From positions 8,308,001 through 8,372,000 of the forward strand of contig OW051471.1 of NCBI GenBank assembly GCA_932521025.1: 64,000 bases of DNA. Direction: 5' to 3'. Shown piece by piece: positions 40,190 to 52,400 of the stretch (the first letter of the stretch is position 1; each line of letters starts with the position of its first letter). The position numbers and the translations under genes are program-made. Under the pieces are notes generated by a model that had not been told where the DNA came from, did not search any database, and saw only the letters and a list, made by a program, of their open reading frames with translations. The DNA is from Oscheius onirici. Taxonomy: Eukaryota > Nematoda > Chromadorea > Rhabditida > Rhabditidae.

Positions 40190-42434
40190 ATGTCCAGGCT
40201 TCTCCTAGCTGCCATCTTTATTTCTGCCTGTCTAATATATGTCCAACACCCTGTTGAAGGTAATTTCATATTTTGAACCAAATAATAGAACTTAGGAGCC
40301 ATAATTGATCCTCAAATCAGCAGGCTTCGATTGAGTGAGAGAGCACTGCAGAACATGAAGAGACTGCACTACAATTGGTATCTTTACTCTCTCAAGGCTT
40401 TAATGGCACAAATTTCTAAAGGACTGCTCAAGAAGGTCGATCCGAGTAAGTTTAGGAAGTAGTGAGCCAAATATTTTCTTAACTGTTTACAGATAAAGCT
40501 AACAAGAACTCTGTTTTATGGAGGCTAATGTGTATTTTCCAGAATCGAGTCGCCAGTTTCTTCGGTGTTTATCGAGAATAAGTGAAGTTCGAGAAATCGA
40601 AAGATCAGCACGATGTTTAGTAGAAGCTAGGAATAGGTAGGTATGAATGCGTTTCAAAAAAAACCATATTTTAGTTATCTGATCTCAAAAAGCAATCCTA
40701 TAGCTAACAATACCCAAACTGAGGCTTTCATAAGAAAAAAGAGAAGCCCATATCGTTTGGTAGAGCCGAAACGACTGAGGAGAATAAAGGTAGCGGCTAG
40801 TTCTTCGAGGACGAAATAAGATTCAGACAATGTCAAAAGCTCCTTCCTTACGATCCTCACAACAGCCTGTGAAGACAGTGACCAAGTTGTTCACAACTCT
40901 TTTTACGAATTCATCCTACTCTGATCTCCCGAAAAACTGGGACAGTACTTACAAGAAAATGAGAAAAATGCAGAAAAAGTTGGAGAAACAGGAGCAGTCA
41001 GAGTCGGCAAAGGTATACAAGTACAGAATGTACGACATTGTTGTGGGCAGAACTGGAAGGAGGACAGATGTGAGTTAAGTTGAATTACAGTTCAAAAACT
41101 GATAGTTAGTCAGACCCCTGGCAGAACATTTTCTCGCTGGCGGATTCTTTGGGAGGGAAGGAGACGAGTTTCAGTGTTTTGAGTCCGAGGATCATGCCAG
41201 TTATGCCCAACTCGAAAGGAAGACGAGGGTTCCTCTCTCCGTCACTCTTTTCACTCTACCATGATGAGAAGGAAGAGCAAATTCTACCCATACCGAAGGT
41301 AAGAACCGCTGTTATCGAGAAGAACTTGGACCTAGATTCTGGACAAATGGGGTCTGTCAGAGAGTGACCGAAACGCCATTTTGCAGATGATCATGGAAAT
41401 TTCTGGAGCTAGACAAACGGCGGAAGATGCCATGAATGTACCTCTTTCTTCCCCTTTTCATAAATGTTTCCTTCAGCTTCTAGAAAACATGAGTACTTTC
41501 GGAGTAGGCGACGCCATTTTCAAAGCCACCGGAGAACTTTCAAAAACGTTTGAACAACTGAGAGGCTCGTTCGACAAGAATCAAAGGAGAGCTCTGGAGA
41601 AAAGAGGCTACACGATTATGAACTCGAATCAAATGAAACGTTTTCACGATGAAGTCGGTGAGCGTATCTTTTCCTCGTATTCACGGTACAAAGTCGAACG
41701 CAGAGAACAGAGAGCAGAAAACTGTTAAAATCTCCTACTTGAACCCCTAAAGGGAGAAATTTTTTATCAGAAATGAAATCTACCATTTTTGTTAACAAGC
41801 TAAGTTTCTTTCAGGTATAACCGGTAAACAATCCGAGCTGAACTACGATGACTATGGGACCTTGAGTCGAAGTCAACGCCACGAATCTCTGTGGAATGTG
41901 ATTGAGTCAATAGCTTCTCCTCAAAGAGTTTTTGAGCAAAATACAATGAAGCCCTCTACTTTTCAGAGACGTCGAGTGAAGCGCCAAATAATCAAACCGG
42001 TATCGGTTCTTGCGCCGACTGTTCTGGCTCCCTATATGTTCGCTCCAGTCTACGGATTCTCCGTCCTAGGACCAGTAGTCCTGTCTCCGAACATTTTCAG
42101 TCCGCTCATACTGAATCCTTCCGTCTTGGGACCGTGGGTCCTGAGTCCTTCCGTGCCTCTTCCTTTCATTCTCTCACCCTATCTACTCTCTCCGTATGTT
42201 CTTTCTCCATTAGCCATGGCTCCGTTCATCCTGTCTCCGTATGTTCTTTCTCCCAACGTCATCAATCCCTACCTTCTTGCTCCTGTTATACTTTCACCCG
42301 TCGTTCTCTGTCCTGACCTTCTCTCTCCAATGGCTCTTTCCGGTCCTATTCTATCCCCCGGTGTTCTGTCTCCTTCGGTCCTGTCAAAATCAGCAATTAT
42401 GGCAAACGTTCTCAGTCCGTCGATACTGTCTTGA
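40190..42434 (+). CDS. MLT-10-like secreted molting protein
   Basis: A likely first exon at 40190 encodes the signal peptide MSRLLLAAIFISACLIYVQ, followed by a mature part (DPQISRLRLSERALQNMKRL). The middle exons read FSLADSLGGKETSFSVLSPR, LSPSLFSLYHDEKEE, MIMEISGARQTAEDAMN, and ATGELSKTFEQLRGSFD. The C-terminal exon has a dibasic site RRRVKRQ and then about 140 residues of 6-7-residue repeats around L-S-P or L-A-P (for example PYVLSPNVINPYLLAPVILS), ending at 42434. This repeat tail with the preceding conserved region is the hallmark of the MLT-10 family, epidermal secreted proteins linked to molting in C. elegans. Joins around 40560-40830 are uncertain because several frames compete, so the first exons could belong to a separate start. 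Confidence 0.82.
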
Positions 42435-43140
42435 CTGTCCTAATAAATGAGTTCAATGATCAGGTTTCTGCAAAATTTGGTTCCACCAATAGATTCGACA
42501 ATAGAACAGCCGAAAAGGTTGGCTCGAGTAAACTGGTCGTGGAAATGTTAGCTGAAATTTACCATTTGATGCTGTGGAACGCAAAAAAATGAAAGAGAAC
42601 AACCAATAGCATGTATTCTACGAGAGCGTATTCTGACTAATGAAAATAGCATCTATTACGTGCCATAACCCTTGTGACCCGGAACAACCTCATGACTTAT
42701 CTTTGGTATCCAACAAGATTCACAAAAAGGTATAGCGTAGCATCTGCTGAAAGAACTCCGGTCCAAGAAGCCAACCTGACTCAAAGAGGCAGTACCATGT
42801 TGTGGACATCACTGGGGAACTCTTGTCATTACTGTACCAGGACATCTTTCCACACTTTATACTTCTGCCTTTCTCGACGTTCAGCGTTGACATTCCTATG
42901 TTTGATATCCATTGTCAGGTCAATGGTACGGCATTAGGGTGGAAACTGCTATTATCCTCTTTCTTACTATGTCTGAAGCGTTTTGTTTCCGTCTGTGACA
43001 AGCTGCAATTTGAGACTCGGGACAATGATCCCCTCCTGAAAAGTCAGCAGAAATCCCGCCCATATCTGATCGACTTTGAAAAGCTTTCGGGAGGATTCAG
43101 TACGAAGCGCTCACTACTCCCAAGAAGTTAACGAGCAGCC
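42435..43140 (+). other. Coding-like patch downstream of MLT-10-like gene
   Basis: A frame at about 42785-42935 reads YHVVDITGELLSLLYQDIFP, then FSTFSVDIPMFDIHCQ and a possible donor. A later frame reads KRFVSVCDKLQFETRDNDPL. Upstream frames (PHDLSLVSNKIHKK) cannot be joined without stops. Composition suggests real or recently decayed protein, but I do not recognise it. Confidence 0.3.
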
Positions 43141-43288
43141 CAACAAGAATGGTGAGTGTAAGAGAACTCGCTTTTAAAATAATCTTTACGTTTTTTACGG
43201 AAAGTCTTTTTAACCGGACAGTTGAATCAATAATTTGAGCAACAGGAACTGTGGTAGATTACACACAGCGGGTTTCGAGGTAACAAGT

Positions 43289-43359
43289 GCCTCATTGGCT
43301 CAGTGACAGAGCGTCTGTCTAGTAAACAGAAGGTCGCTGGTTCGATTCCAGCATGAGGC
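43289..43359 (+). tRNA. tRNA-Thr (anticodon AGT)
   Basis: A full 71-nt cloverleaf. Acceptor GCCTCAT pairs with ATGAGGC, D stem GCTC with GAGC, anticodon stem TCTGT with ACAGA around loop CTAGTAA (anticodon AGT), and T stem GCTGG with CCAGC around TTCGATT. A TTTT terminator follows at 43375. There is no intron. Confidence 0.95.
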
Positions 43360-43374
43360 AAAAAACCTTTCGTC

Positions 43375-43378
43375 TTTT
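43375..43378 (+). terminator. Pol III terminator of tRNA-Thr
   Basis: First T4 run downstream of the tRNA, 16 nt after its 3' end. Confidence 0.6.
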
Positions 43379-43379
43379 C

Positions 43380-44841
43380 TGCATTTTCGTTTTTCAACTC
43401 ATCAAGAGTTCGACGCACGCCCGTGAGGGTGGGATCTTTTCAGAAGGCATTTTGAACGTCAATAAAAAATCCCACATTACGGTTTTCTTTTGGCCGTTAA
43501 GGACAATCTCAAGTTCCATACTAATTTTTCCCTTCAAGTAGAACAAGTGCTCCCTAGCAAAAATACGGGTTTTGTGTTACTGATTCTCGGGAATTCAATG
43601 ACTTTCTTCCCCAGTTATTGGGATAACTAGTTGCCTGTCGCGATGAATAATACACATTTTCGTCGTTATAGCTGTCGGTTTTAAGATCAGAAAATTGCAA
43701 GAAGTTGCTCAGCTTCCTCTGGTCTAGTTGATATTCTTAATTTGTACTAGTAGTTAAACGTTATGTCTCAAAGAATATAATCTAATGGGTATTGGTGTTC
43801 GCCGTATTGTCTGACTCTTGTTTACCTCTTCCTTTCAACAAAAGACAGAAATCCATTACAGTAATCAACACGGAGCCTCTTGTTAACACAGTTCTTAAAC
43901 AGTTTATCTGCAAATTACAGGCGTTACGAATAGGCACAAATTAGCTCAACAACTTCCGGTTGTTGTCACTTTTTGACTGTTCCCTCGGCTCATAACTTTT
44001 TCATTGGCTTTTAACTTCCCCACAAAACTTTTTTAGCAGAAAAGTGACAGCAGGTGCATACCTGTTCAATTATCCCAATATAGATATTTCCCTCGTTCTC
44101 CCTAGAGAACACTTTCCGGTACATTCTGACCTCAAACTGATGGTGTACTGCTCTAATAGTAGCTTTCAGTCATCTAATCGCGAAGGTCGGCTGATTTGCC
44201 TAACAGCCTGCAATTTCCAAAGTTCGGGGTAGGCGAATAACATTTCAACTCTCACCTTTCCACTTCCTGCCAGACACCCTTCACAATTGGCATTTTCCTT
44301 GATTTCGCAGCGATGAAATTAGTGATCGGAAGAAAACCTCTAACCATATTTCTTTCAAACAAACATAATTGCATTCACAGCTATATTAGCATCTTTTTCA
44401 TTTTTCTTGAACAAGTTTGTTTGCGTCCAAAGCTTTTTCACTACCTGTTCGACTTGTACCATCAGCAGAGTAACTAGAACAAAAACAGCTGATTTTGTGC
44501 CAAACAGCGGAAGACTTTGTTCAATCAGAGAGTGCACAGACTAAAAAGCTAAGGGCACTACTTTCAGCTTTCTTGCACGAACGGGAAATGCCAACTTCTT
44601 CCAATTGTCTTGGGAATGCAGACCAAACTAGCGTATGCTGCCTTTTCTTTTAAGAAAAAACACATGTCTTTTAAGGATTCTTGACAAGTAATTTGTTCCC
44701 ACCAGATAGTTTATCGGTTAGCTACTTGCAGTGACTCGAACCTTCTGTTTCTAGCAATCTGCTTGTAAGCTGTATAAAATTGTAAATTCCTACTAAGAAT
44801 AAGCGAGTAGCCCTTCGTAATGTCAGCATTTTCAGTTGAAC
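43380..44841. other. Gene-free stretch
   Basis: About 1.4 kb of AT-rich sequence with no supported gene on either strand. The last part should contain the promoter of the srg-like receptor, which begins 4 nt after a TTTTCAG-TTGAAC acceptor-like site at about 44830-44835. Confidence 0.4.
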
Positions 44842-46450
44842 ATGTCCTTGACGTCGATCAAATTCATCATCACCACGACGTACGGTATTCTCTCGATAGT
44901 GGCTTATATCCTGGTAAACTACATTCTCCTTTCGAACAGAAAACTGTTCGGAGGATCTTTTTTTCGTCTTTTCATCGTTCAGTCTTTCATCGTGAGTTGA
45001 TTCCTTCCATTGATCAAATGTTGCCATATATGCGGAACAGAGATCGAAACTTTCAGAATTGTGTGACGTATTTCAACTCGATGGTCACGTTGAGGCTTCC
45101 TCAGAACACCTGCCAAAACTGTACTCTATCACCAATATTTGAGAAGAATCTGGTACCAGGACTGCAATTCTTCCACACCGTACATTATCACATGGCTTTT
45201 GTACAGTTTTTCTTCACGGCGGCCATTAGTGGCAACAGATTCAGCATGATGATTTCGCCGTTTCATTACGAAAAGGCGAGTACATGAAAAAAAGTGATTG
45301 TTAGTCAGGTGGGGTCCAAGATTAACATGACGTGTAGCTTAGCCGAGTTTTCGGATGGCTTTTCGGACATTTCGACGTACGTTTAACTTTCGAACTTCAA
45401 AGCCGAAGTAGGCCACGAATGGTCTGACAGAAACCAGTCGTAGGGAACTATACTGCTTTTGGCAAGGAGGCTCGGTCCTGACTTATTGTTTGATCAGAAC
45501 ACTTTGAAGATCAGTGAACCTCAACCATTAAGTTTGTGTTGACAGCCCGAAAAAAGATGGAAATATCGAAAGCCTGGATCAGTTCCGAAGAAAGCAAAAA
45601 TTTTCCAACTCTAATAAACAAAACATTTCAGTTCTGGAATATTTTTCACATTCCAATTGTCAGCGCCATACTTCTACTTCCATTCATAGCCACATATCCC
45701 TTTCCATTCAATCGTTCCTACTACGTCTACGTCGCGGCTTCCGACTGGTACGCAATCAAAACAACTGCGGTAAGTTACTTTCCAATAATGAAGAGTGAGC
45801 AAGAAAATTATGGCTTCGACGTAAGCATCGCATAATTGACTCTTTCACTGATGTATAATCACATTTTGAGGGGGTGAGAAAGGGATAACAGTTGTTCACA
45901 AACAACATGGAAATGTCAAGGGAAAAATATAAATATCAGGACCTTGCCGTCTTGTACAACTACCTAATCGCGTTCATGATTATGATAACGTCCTTGAGTA
46001 CATTTTTCAATGTGACGACACTCGTCATGCTCATTTTGGTAAATCTCATAAGTTCCAGAACAAAAACTTTTACAGAAGAGCAGAGAACATCGAGCAAAAA
46101 AGTCAGAGCTTCTGCTGATTATTCACAGCTTTGTCGGATTTGCTATTGAGGCTTTCTCAGCCTCTGTTACGGTAGTTTCCCTTAGAAATATATAGAAAAG
46201 AAATTTCAAGGTTCTCAACCGTCTAGCTGTCGATCTTGCTGGAAGTTGGTACATGCAAGTTGGACAGACAATGTTGCCTTTTGTCAGTGACAGTCTGACA
46301 CTCGTTCATCCTTTCCTGCTCATCATGTGCAGCTCGAATCTTCGTGGTTGTGTCAGATACGTCCTGTCGGGACAAAGGAACAGAGTCCTGGAGATGAATA
46401 GCGGAGTAGGAACTCAGTCACGTTCGGTCGCTCTATCAACTCGTTCCTAG
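44842..46450 (+). CDS. Serpentine receptor, class gamma (srg)-like
   Basis: Starts MSLTSIKFIITTTYGILSIV shortly after a TTTTCAG acceptor. The first exon has TM1 and KLFGGSFFRLFIVQSFI. The second reads NCVTYFNSMVTLRLPQN, then VHYHMAFVQFFFTAAISGNR with FSMMISPFHYEK, the conserved TM3 region of the Srg family (NRF-type motif). The next intron (about 45276-45630) begins GCGAGT, a GC donor. Then come FWNIFHIPIVSAILLLPFIA, DLAVLYNYLIAFMIMITS, a loop RRAENIEQKSQSF, TM6 and TM7 (VSDSLTLVHPFLLIMCS), and a short tail ending at 46450. The role is presumably chemosensation at sensory cilia. The frame is intact if the GC donor is used. Confidence 0.8.
45403..45500 (+). repeat. Decayed third copy of the leader repeat
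   Basis: Sequence inside the srg intron (AAGTAGGCCACGAATGGTCTG ... AACTATACTGCTTTTGGC ... GACTTATTGTTTGATCAG) follows the same order of words as the leader repeats at 27.6 and 34.2 kb but is much diverged. Confidence 0.45.
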
Positions 46451-46960
46451 GCTGATCCGAGACAGACAGAAGCTTCTTCGAAACGAGTATTGGCCAAAGT
46501 TTAATAAATTCTGTAAAGAACCTGTTCGTCAGACGAACAATCAGATGGTCTATAGTTGGGACATGTTTTCAAGATTGTTATAGTCTCTTGGACAATAAAG
46601 TTTTGGAATTACTAGCAGTCTAAGCATAAAAACTTTTGCAAACCTTTACCAATATTCAGATGCAAAAGCCAATGTTTCTATGACAATGACGAATGACCCA
46701 TGCGATATGTTCGGGTCAGCTGTGCAATTCGACGTGAAAGTGTGAACATATTTCGCAGCCCGACTGATAAGCATGCCGTCTTTTGATCTCTACTCTTTAA
46801 ACAAACACTCCACTTCTCGTTCTTTTCTGACTGCACTCGCTTTTATAGTCTGCAATGAATCTAAACTGCTCTCTCCCATCACTGTCTCAACTATGCACTC
46901 TCCGATTAGCCCAAATTATAAAGGACGGTTTGTACCTTTCAGTTTTTTTGATTTAAAGTT
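46451..46960. other. Spacer before the ZYG-11-like gene
   Basis: It contains an AATAAA at about 46597 and no clear gene. The true first exon of the ZYG-11-like gene could lie here. Confidence 0.35.
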
Positions 46961-46964
46961 TTTT

Positions 46965-49900
46965 AGGAGAAAAATGGCCGTTTGATACCTTTATATCAGC
47001 TCAGATCGGAGACGAGGTTTTCAAAGCTTTGAGCGAAATTTGCATTATCAATGAAGAAGTTCTTAAAATATTTGCTGAAACCACGTTGGATATCACCAGG
47101 GTAACGGTTTTCGACTTTTGCTGAATTTGACGGGACAAGCGCAAATTTTGGTCGTAATCTGTTTTGTTGAAGCACTTTCTTTGAACAGTTTTGGTTTGCC
47201 AAAAATCAATGATGACAGGAACCCTGCTTATCAATGCCGGAAGTCTGTGGGGCGCGTGAAAAATTTCAAGAGTAACCTGGTTGTCTAAGTGAACATATTA
47301 GTCCTTACTCTGCCAACATTTCAACTGTTTCAGTTCTATGCATCGTGCATGGTCCAGTCGCCTGGCCTCAAAGTCCTGAAGAAATACAAAAATCTTATTT
47401 CTCTCCGTTTTGTGGAAGATAGTGACGAGTATTCGGACGATCCATACTATCCCCAATATCCCAATTATGTCTTTACAAAACGTTTGATAGAAGAAAATAT
47501 CCACCGCGAGGCAGCCGAAATAATTCGTCATCTGGATATTGTTGGTTTTAACAAAATAGGTTTTTCTGGGGTTTGTTTAGAAGCTCAATTTTCTTGAATA
47601 TTTTTTTCAGTGCCACAATTTGTCCAAGCTAGAAAGCTTGTGTTTGCGGGAATCTGATGTTGGATCCGACGACCTCGGTGGAAGTTACAACAATTTGAGA
47701 AGCCTGGACATTTCCAAAATAGAGATGAACGACTTTTTATGGGCCGCTACCTTTCCGTACGTTTCATTGTTCGACAGTCTAAAACAAAGGCATTGCCTTG
47801 AAAGTCGTAAGGGGTTTACACTGAGAAAGTCAGTTTTTAAGAGTTTGGTTTTCGAGAGGGATGGGATCTCCCAGACCTTTTCCACGAATCTAATCGGACG
47901 TTTTGACAAGTCAAGACATTCCAGAGACTTGGAAAAGCTTATTCTTCACGACGTGACTATTGAAGACGCAAGCACGCTGAACCATCTAACAAGTTTGTCG
48001 AAATTACGCCACTTGGACGTCTCCTCATCAGAGTGGGCTTTCATATTCGTTGCCTCAATTCTTAATTTTCTAGACAGTACGACGTTGATCTAGCACTTTT
48101 CGTTCTGAATATCATGGTCAGTCAGGAAACATCTCCATGGCCCGAACTGCGCTGTTTGGACATGGCCGGAGCAAAGTTTGATGGATACAATGAGGAAGAA
48201 GCAGCCGAAGGAATTCGACAGATTGTTAAAAAGTGCCCAAATATCAGAATGATTTCTCTCGTGATATCCTCGTTGACTGACTACGAATTCGAATTTGAAG
48301 AAGTCGAGATTTTGAACAGTGGCACTCTCGAGGAGACTATTGATGCACTCGACTACTATTTGAGGACAGACGGTGCCAGTAGAAAATACATGCAAGATGA
48401 ACTTTGGACCATTCTTAGAAGATATATCAAAGATCTTGACGATGAGGAACTCTGTCAGACGGTCGAACTTGTTTGTTTCGCCATGAAGAAGTACTTGTAC
48501 TGCCCAGACACCATCAATGACTGTTTCAACTTTTTAAGTCAACTTTCCAGGTATGTGGTAATTGATAATAGGAGCCAAGTGCTTGTTTGTGTTAGAGGGC
48601 CATTATTGTAAACAGAAGAATTTAAAAAACATATTTGGTTTTTGCGCGATTGCGAAACATTCTTCCAGGCCTTTTCGGTTGAATTGTACGCAATGCTAGC
48701 ATGATAAAACATTTATTGACTCTAGTCTAAACTTGGAAGAAGTTAGCAAATGTGAACTTTCAGCGATGTTGTTGATCGTCTGCCTCGTCGGATTATTCAA
48801 TCCCTGGTCAATCGCTGCTTCATCATTTCAGAAGTCTCAGACAGTATACACGATAATGCTTGGAGTGTCTTATGCCAATTGAAAGCACACACGGTCGAGC
48901 ATGTGAACCATCACAAACTTTTGAGTTTGGCTCTGAGAACGTCAGGCTGCTGGGACTTTGTAGCCTGTTTCTTCAATACGTTAGGAATGATTTCATTTCT
49001 GAGCAAAACAGATGATAACATTGCCACTGTCTCTTTGAACGCGCTGTGGAATATGACCGGTAAGTGTACACTTTTGATCAGGATACTGTTTTAGACGATT
49101 TTCCAAATAACCAGTTCGGGGCCAGTATCAAATGGTTTGAAAGAACGGTCGGAGAAGTCAGAATAGAGAAGAGAGCACTAGTAAAAGTGAGTAGAGGAAC
49201 TTCAGTTGCCAGGTTGGAGGAGATGAAGCCTAACGTCGTAAATCTGCTGAGCGCCATCTTGTGAGCACACTTTTTATTTTATGTAATGCAAAACTTCAGC
49301 GAATGCTTTGACGGACACTTGTACACACGCAGTGAAGGTAGTCACTACTTTGCCTATCCGCGTATGTTTGCCCATACTGGCATACTTTCCATCATTCTGA
49401 CTTATGGAAAGATGGATGAGAAGACGGAAACTATGATCGACTCTTATCTGCAGAAGAAGACTTCGAACTGGGCGATTCCGTCATCGTCGTTTCCAGGCCC
49501 GATTATTGCATTTCGCAGCTTCAAACTTTTCGAAAGAATCATGGCTGACAGCAAATTCCTAGGAGCCCGTCTTTGGTGTATCTGGGGCCTTCTTCATGTC
49601 TTTTCAAAAGATTCTCCAGTCGAGTGAGTCTACCTTATCCTGGCCAGAATCCCTCTGGTTCCCAATTTCCAGACGAGATCGCAGCTACCCAGAAATGTTG
49701 AAGAGATCGCCCTCGTTGCTCGAGTCGTTGAAAACACTGTATCAGCAGGAATCGGTGGATTCGACGATCGATACACTATTGAAGAGCAAAGACAGCATCA
49801 GCCTTCAAAAACTGATAGAATTCGAAATCAAATCTTATGAAGAAAATGTGATAGTTGAAAACAGCGCGATTGTCCATCATATCAATATTTTGAGAGGCAA

Positions 49901-50732
49901 TGCTTGCCAAGAAGAAATCATTAGAAATTCTTTGAATTCACTGTGGATCGTCGCAGGTTACTATTTGTCTTAACAATTTCATTAAGTCGTCTTTCAGAAA
50001 ACAATTCCAAGTTTTCTGAAGTCGTCAGTTCATCAAGCGGACTCGAAGTTCTAAAACAATTGCTCAAAAAGAACACTGGAAAGCTGGACATTGAAAGAAA
50101 AACTCTGGCCGTATTGAGCAAAGTTTGCGAGGTGGAAGAACTGGTTGGACCACTCATTGCCGACACAGAATTTGTGACATTAGTTCGGTAAGCTATACAC
50201 TTTGAACAAAATTAAATCTCTCTCAGAAATTGCGCGAAGAAAAATCATTACAGTGGATATGAAGATACCCCGTACCCGTATCAGATCGATCGAAGCTACT
50301 TTTCTGCTGCCATTTTGTCAAATTTTTTAACCTATGGAATTGACGACAAAACGCTAGAGGACGAGATTGATACTCATCTTAAAACAGTCATCTCAAATTG
50401 GTCAATTCCGGACGAATCAACCTCAGCCGGTGTCTTTCGAACTTTCGACGTTTTTGAGCGCATCATGAACAGAACAAGATACGACGGTCCACGCCTCTGG
50501 TGTGTTTGGAGCCTGCTGTCTGTTCTTTCCAACGCGACTGTAACTGCGTGAGTTTCAATCTTCGACAGATTCTGATGAGATAGAAGATTCCAGACTACTT
50601 GATCGGAATTACCCAAAGATGTTGAAAAAGTCGCCTCTACTTGTACACGTAAAATGGGTACAACAAAACTACGAGGAAAAGTCGCGGATGAGTATAATGG
50701 CCAAGCAGATTTTGGACCTGGTTGGTGAATAA
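46965..50732 (+). CDS. ZYG-11-like LRR/ARM protein with duplicated C-terminal region
   Basis: ZYG-11 proteins are substrate-recognition subunits of cullin-2 ubiquitin ligases. The N-terminal exons (WPFDTFISAQIGDEVFKALS; from about 46975) lead to leucine-rich repeats (NLSKLESLCLRESDVGSDDL; LTSLSKLRHLDVSSSEW; WPELRCLDMAGAKFDGY). The ARM region carries the family hallmark VSLNALWNMTD, then SHYFAYPRMFAHTGILSIIL, SNWAIPSSS, FRSFKLFERIM and ARLWCIWGLLHVFSKD, followed by a second set: NSLWIVAENNSKF, RSYFSAAILSNFLTYG, SNWSIPDES, FRTFDVFERIM, PRLWCVWSLLSVLSN. The stop is at 50732. Vertebrate ZYG11B has one such set. The start and the join around 47100-47330 are unresolved. Many 40-60-nt introns. Confidence 0.82.
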
Positions 50733-50990
50733 GACGTCACTTCACATTCTACCTGGTTTCATTTTCCCGATTTTTTTTTCGTACAACTGTATATTAACTG
50801 TTGTTCTGTGCGATAAATTTCCGGAAATTCTAAATGTCAGAAACATTCGAGCGACTTTCAATGCATTCAGAACAGTAAATAAATGATTATTGTTTGGAAA
50901 AACAATGGTTTTTTCAACACCCAGCTTCTAGATATTATGACAGAAGTCGGCAGACAGAGCTAAAACTGTTTTCGAACGCACAAAAACCAA
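50733..50990. other. 3' flank of ZYG-11-like gene
   Basis: AT-rich, with AATAAA at about 50878. No gene. Confidence 0.4.
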
Positions 50991-52400
50991 TGTTGCTCCT
51001 GAAGCCATCTTTTTAACTTGTCATGACTTGTCCAATATAATCTCGTTTTTCGACTTGCCAGCTCTTGTCACCTAGAAGTAGCTTCTCTTGGAGTCATTGT
51101 GTCGTCAGTTGCTCGCCTGTGGTGTCATCTTCTGCAAATCAGGTCAGGTGTTTCTACTCTTTCAAAATTCTACCCAACTCCTTTGCTCAAACTCTCAGTT
51201 CCCTTTCTCTTTACACCTTGACTAGGATCTGGGCTTGTCCCGAGCAACCCGGATCCGAAAGCTTCCGTCTTCCGCCCGAGGGCCGATTCGGGTTTCGGTA
51301 AGGATCTCTTCGGAGTGACTAGAAAATTGGGCATTGGAGGACTGAGGCGGTGTCAAAGTGTTTAGGGACTGATTTTTTTTTACAGAAATTTGACATGTCG
51401 AGACGTGTCAAATCTTGACCTGTCGAAATTCAGACAAAATTTGGGCATGACCCCTCTTCCAAGGTCACATATTCTTTCTAGAGATATTCTTTCAGCGAGT
51501 CGGTACTCTTTTTCCTTAGGATCTGCTCATCTTCAACCGTTTTGCTTGTTCGTGCTCCAGAAAAAAACATGTCTTATCAGTCTTAACACAATCGACGATC
51601 TGTGTTTCCTAACTAACGTGCCATGTTTCGGGGTAAAATTTGTTCCGTCTGATTTCGTTCCGTCAGCAACTTCTACTGAACTCTCATACTCCGCTTGGTT
51701 CCACAATCTTACTATTCTTCCAATCGTTGGCGTTACCAAATCAATGGCTGAAAAAAATACTTTAGAGATCTCGAAATAATACTCGTATATGCTTATAGCT
51801 AACGGGGAAACTAATGTGAAACGATGGGAAAGAATAACCAGAAATACCGACTAACCTCCGAAAGAATCCCTATTGATTAGAGCATAGGCGATAGCAGACT
51901 GAGCCAACCAACAAAAATACTATTTCCATACATTCGTCCTCTTTTAGTCGTTGCTACCTAAACAGAGAAGAGAAAGAACGGACTACCGAGATTTAAAATT
52001 GACTATTTTTTAGAACTCCCAGTTACCAGTCCCTAAACACCTTGACACCGCCTCAGTCCTCCAATGCCCGATTTGCTAGTCATTTCGAGGAGATCCTAAC
52101 CGAAGCCCGAATCGGCCCTCGGGCGGAAGACAGAAGCTTTCGGATCCGGGCTGCTCGGGACAAGCCCAGGTTCTAGTCAAGGTGTAAAGAGAACTCAGAG
52201 TTGAAACAAAAGATAGTTTGAAGAAATTGGAAAGTGAAAACACCTGACCTGATTTGCAGAAGATGACACCACAGGCGAGCAACTGACGACACAATGACTC
52301 CAAGAGAAGCTACTTCTAGGTGACAAGAGCTGGCAAGTCGAAAAACGAGATTATATTGGACAAGTCATGACAAGTTAGAAAGATGGCTTCTGGAGCAACA
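50991..52400. mobile_element. Long-TIR element, 1.41 kb
   Basis: Left arm 50991-51371 and right arm 52027-52400 are inverted repeats of about 375-380 nt with scattered mismatches and one small diverged patch. Outer ends are TGTTGCTCC and its complement; inner ends are GTTTAGGGACTG. The 655-nt centre has no transposase-like frame and AT-rich sequence, so the element appears non-autonomous. No clear target duplication was seen at the borders. Confidence 0.8.

Noticed and set aside
43228-43418. Open frame with HAGIEPATFCLLDRRSV on the minus strand
   Set aside because: This is the well-known spurious peptide produced by reading the antisense strand of a tRNA gene; the real feature is tRNA-Thr.
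51390-51779. 130-codon open frame in the centre of the long-TIR element
   Set aside because: No transposase motif, no splice context, and composition like the surrounding non-coding DNA.
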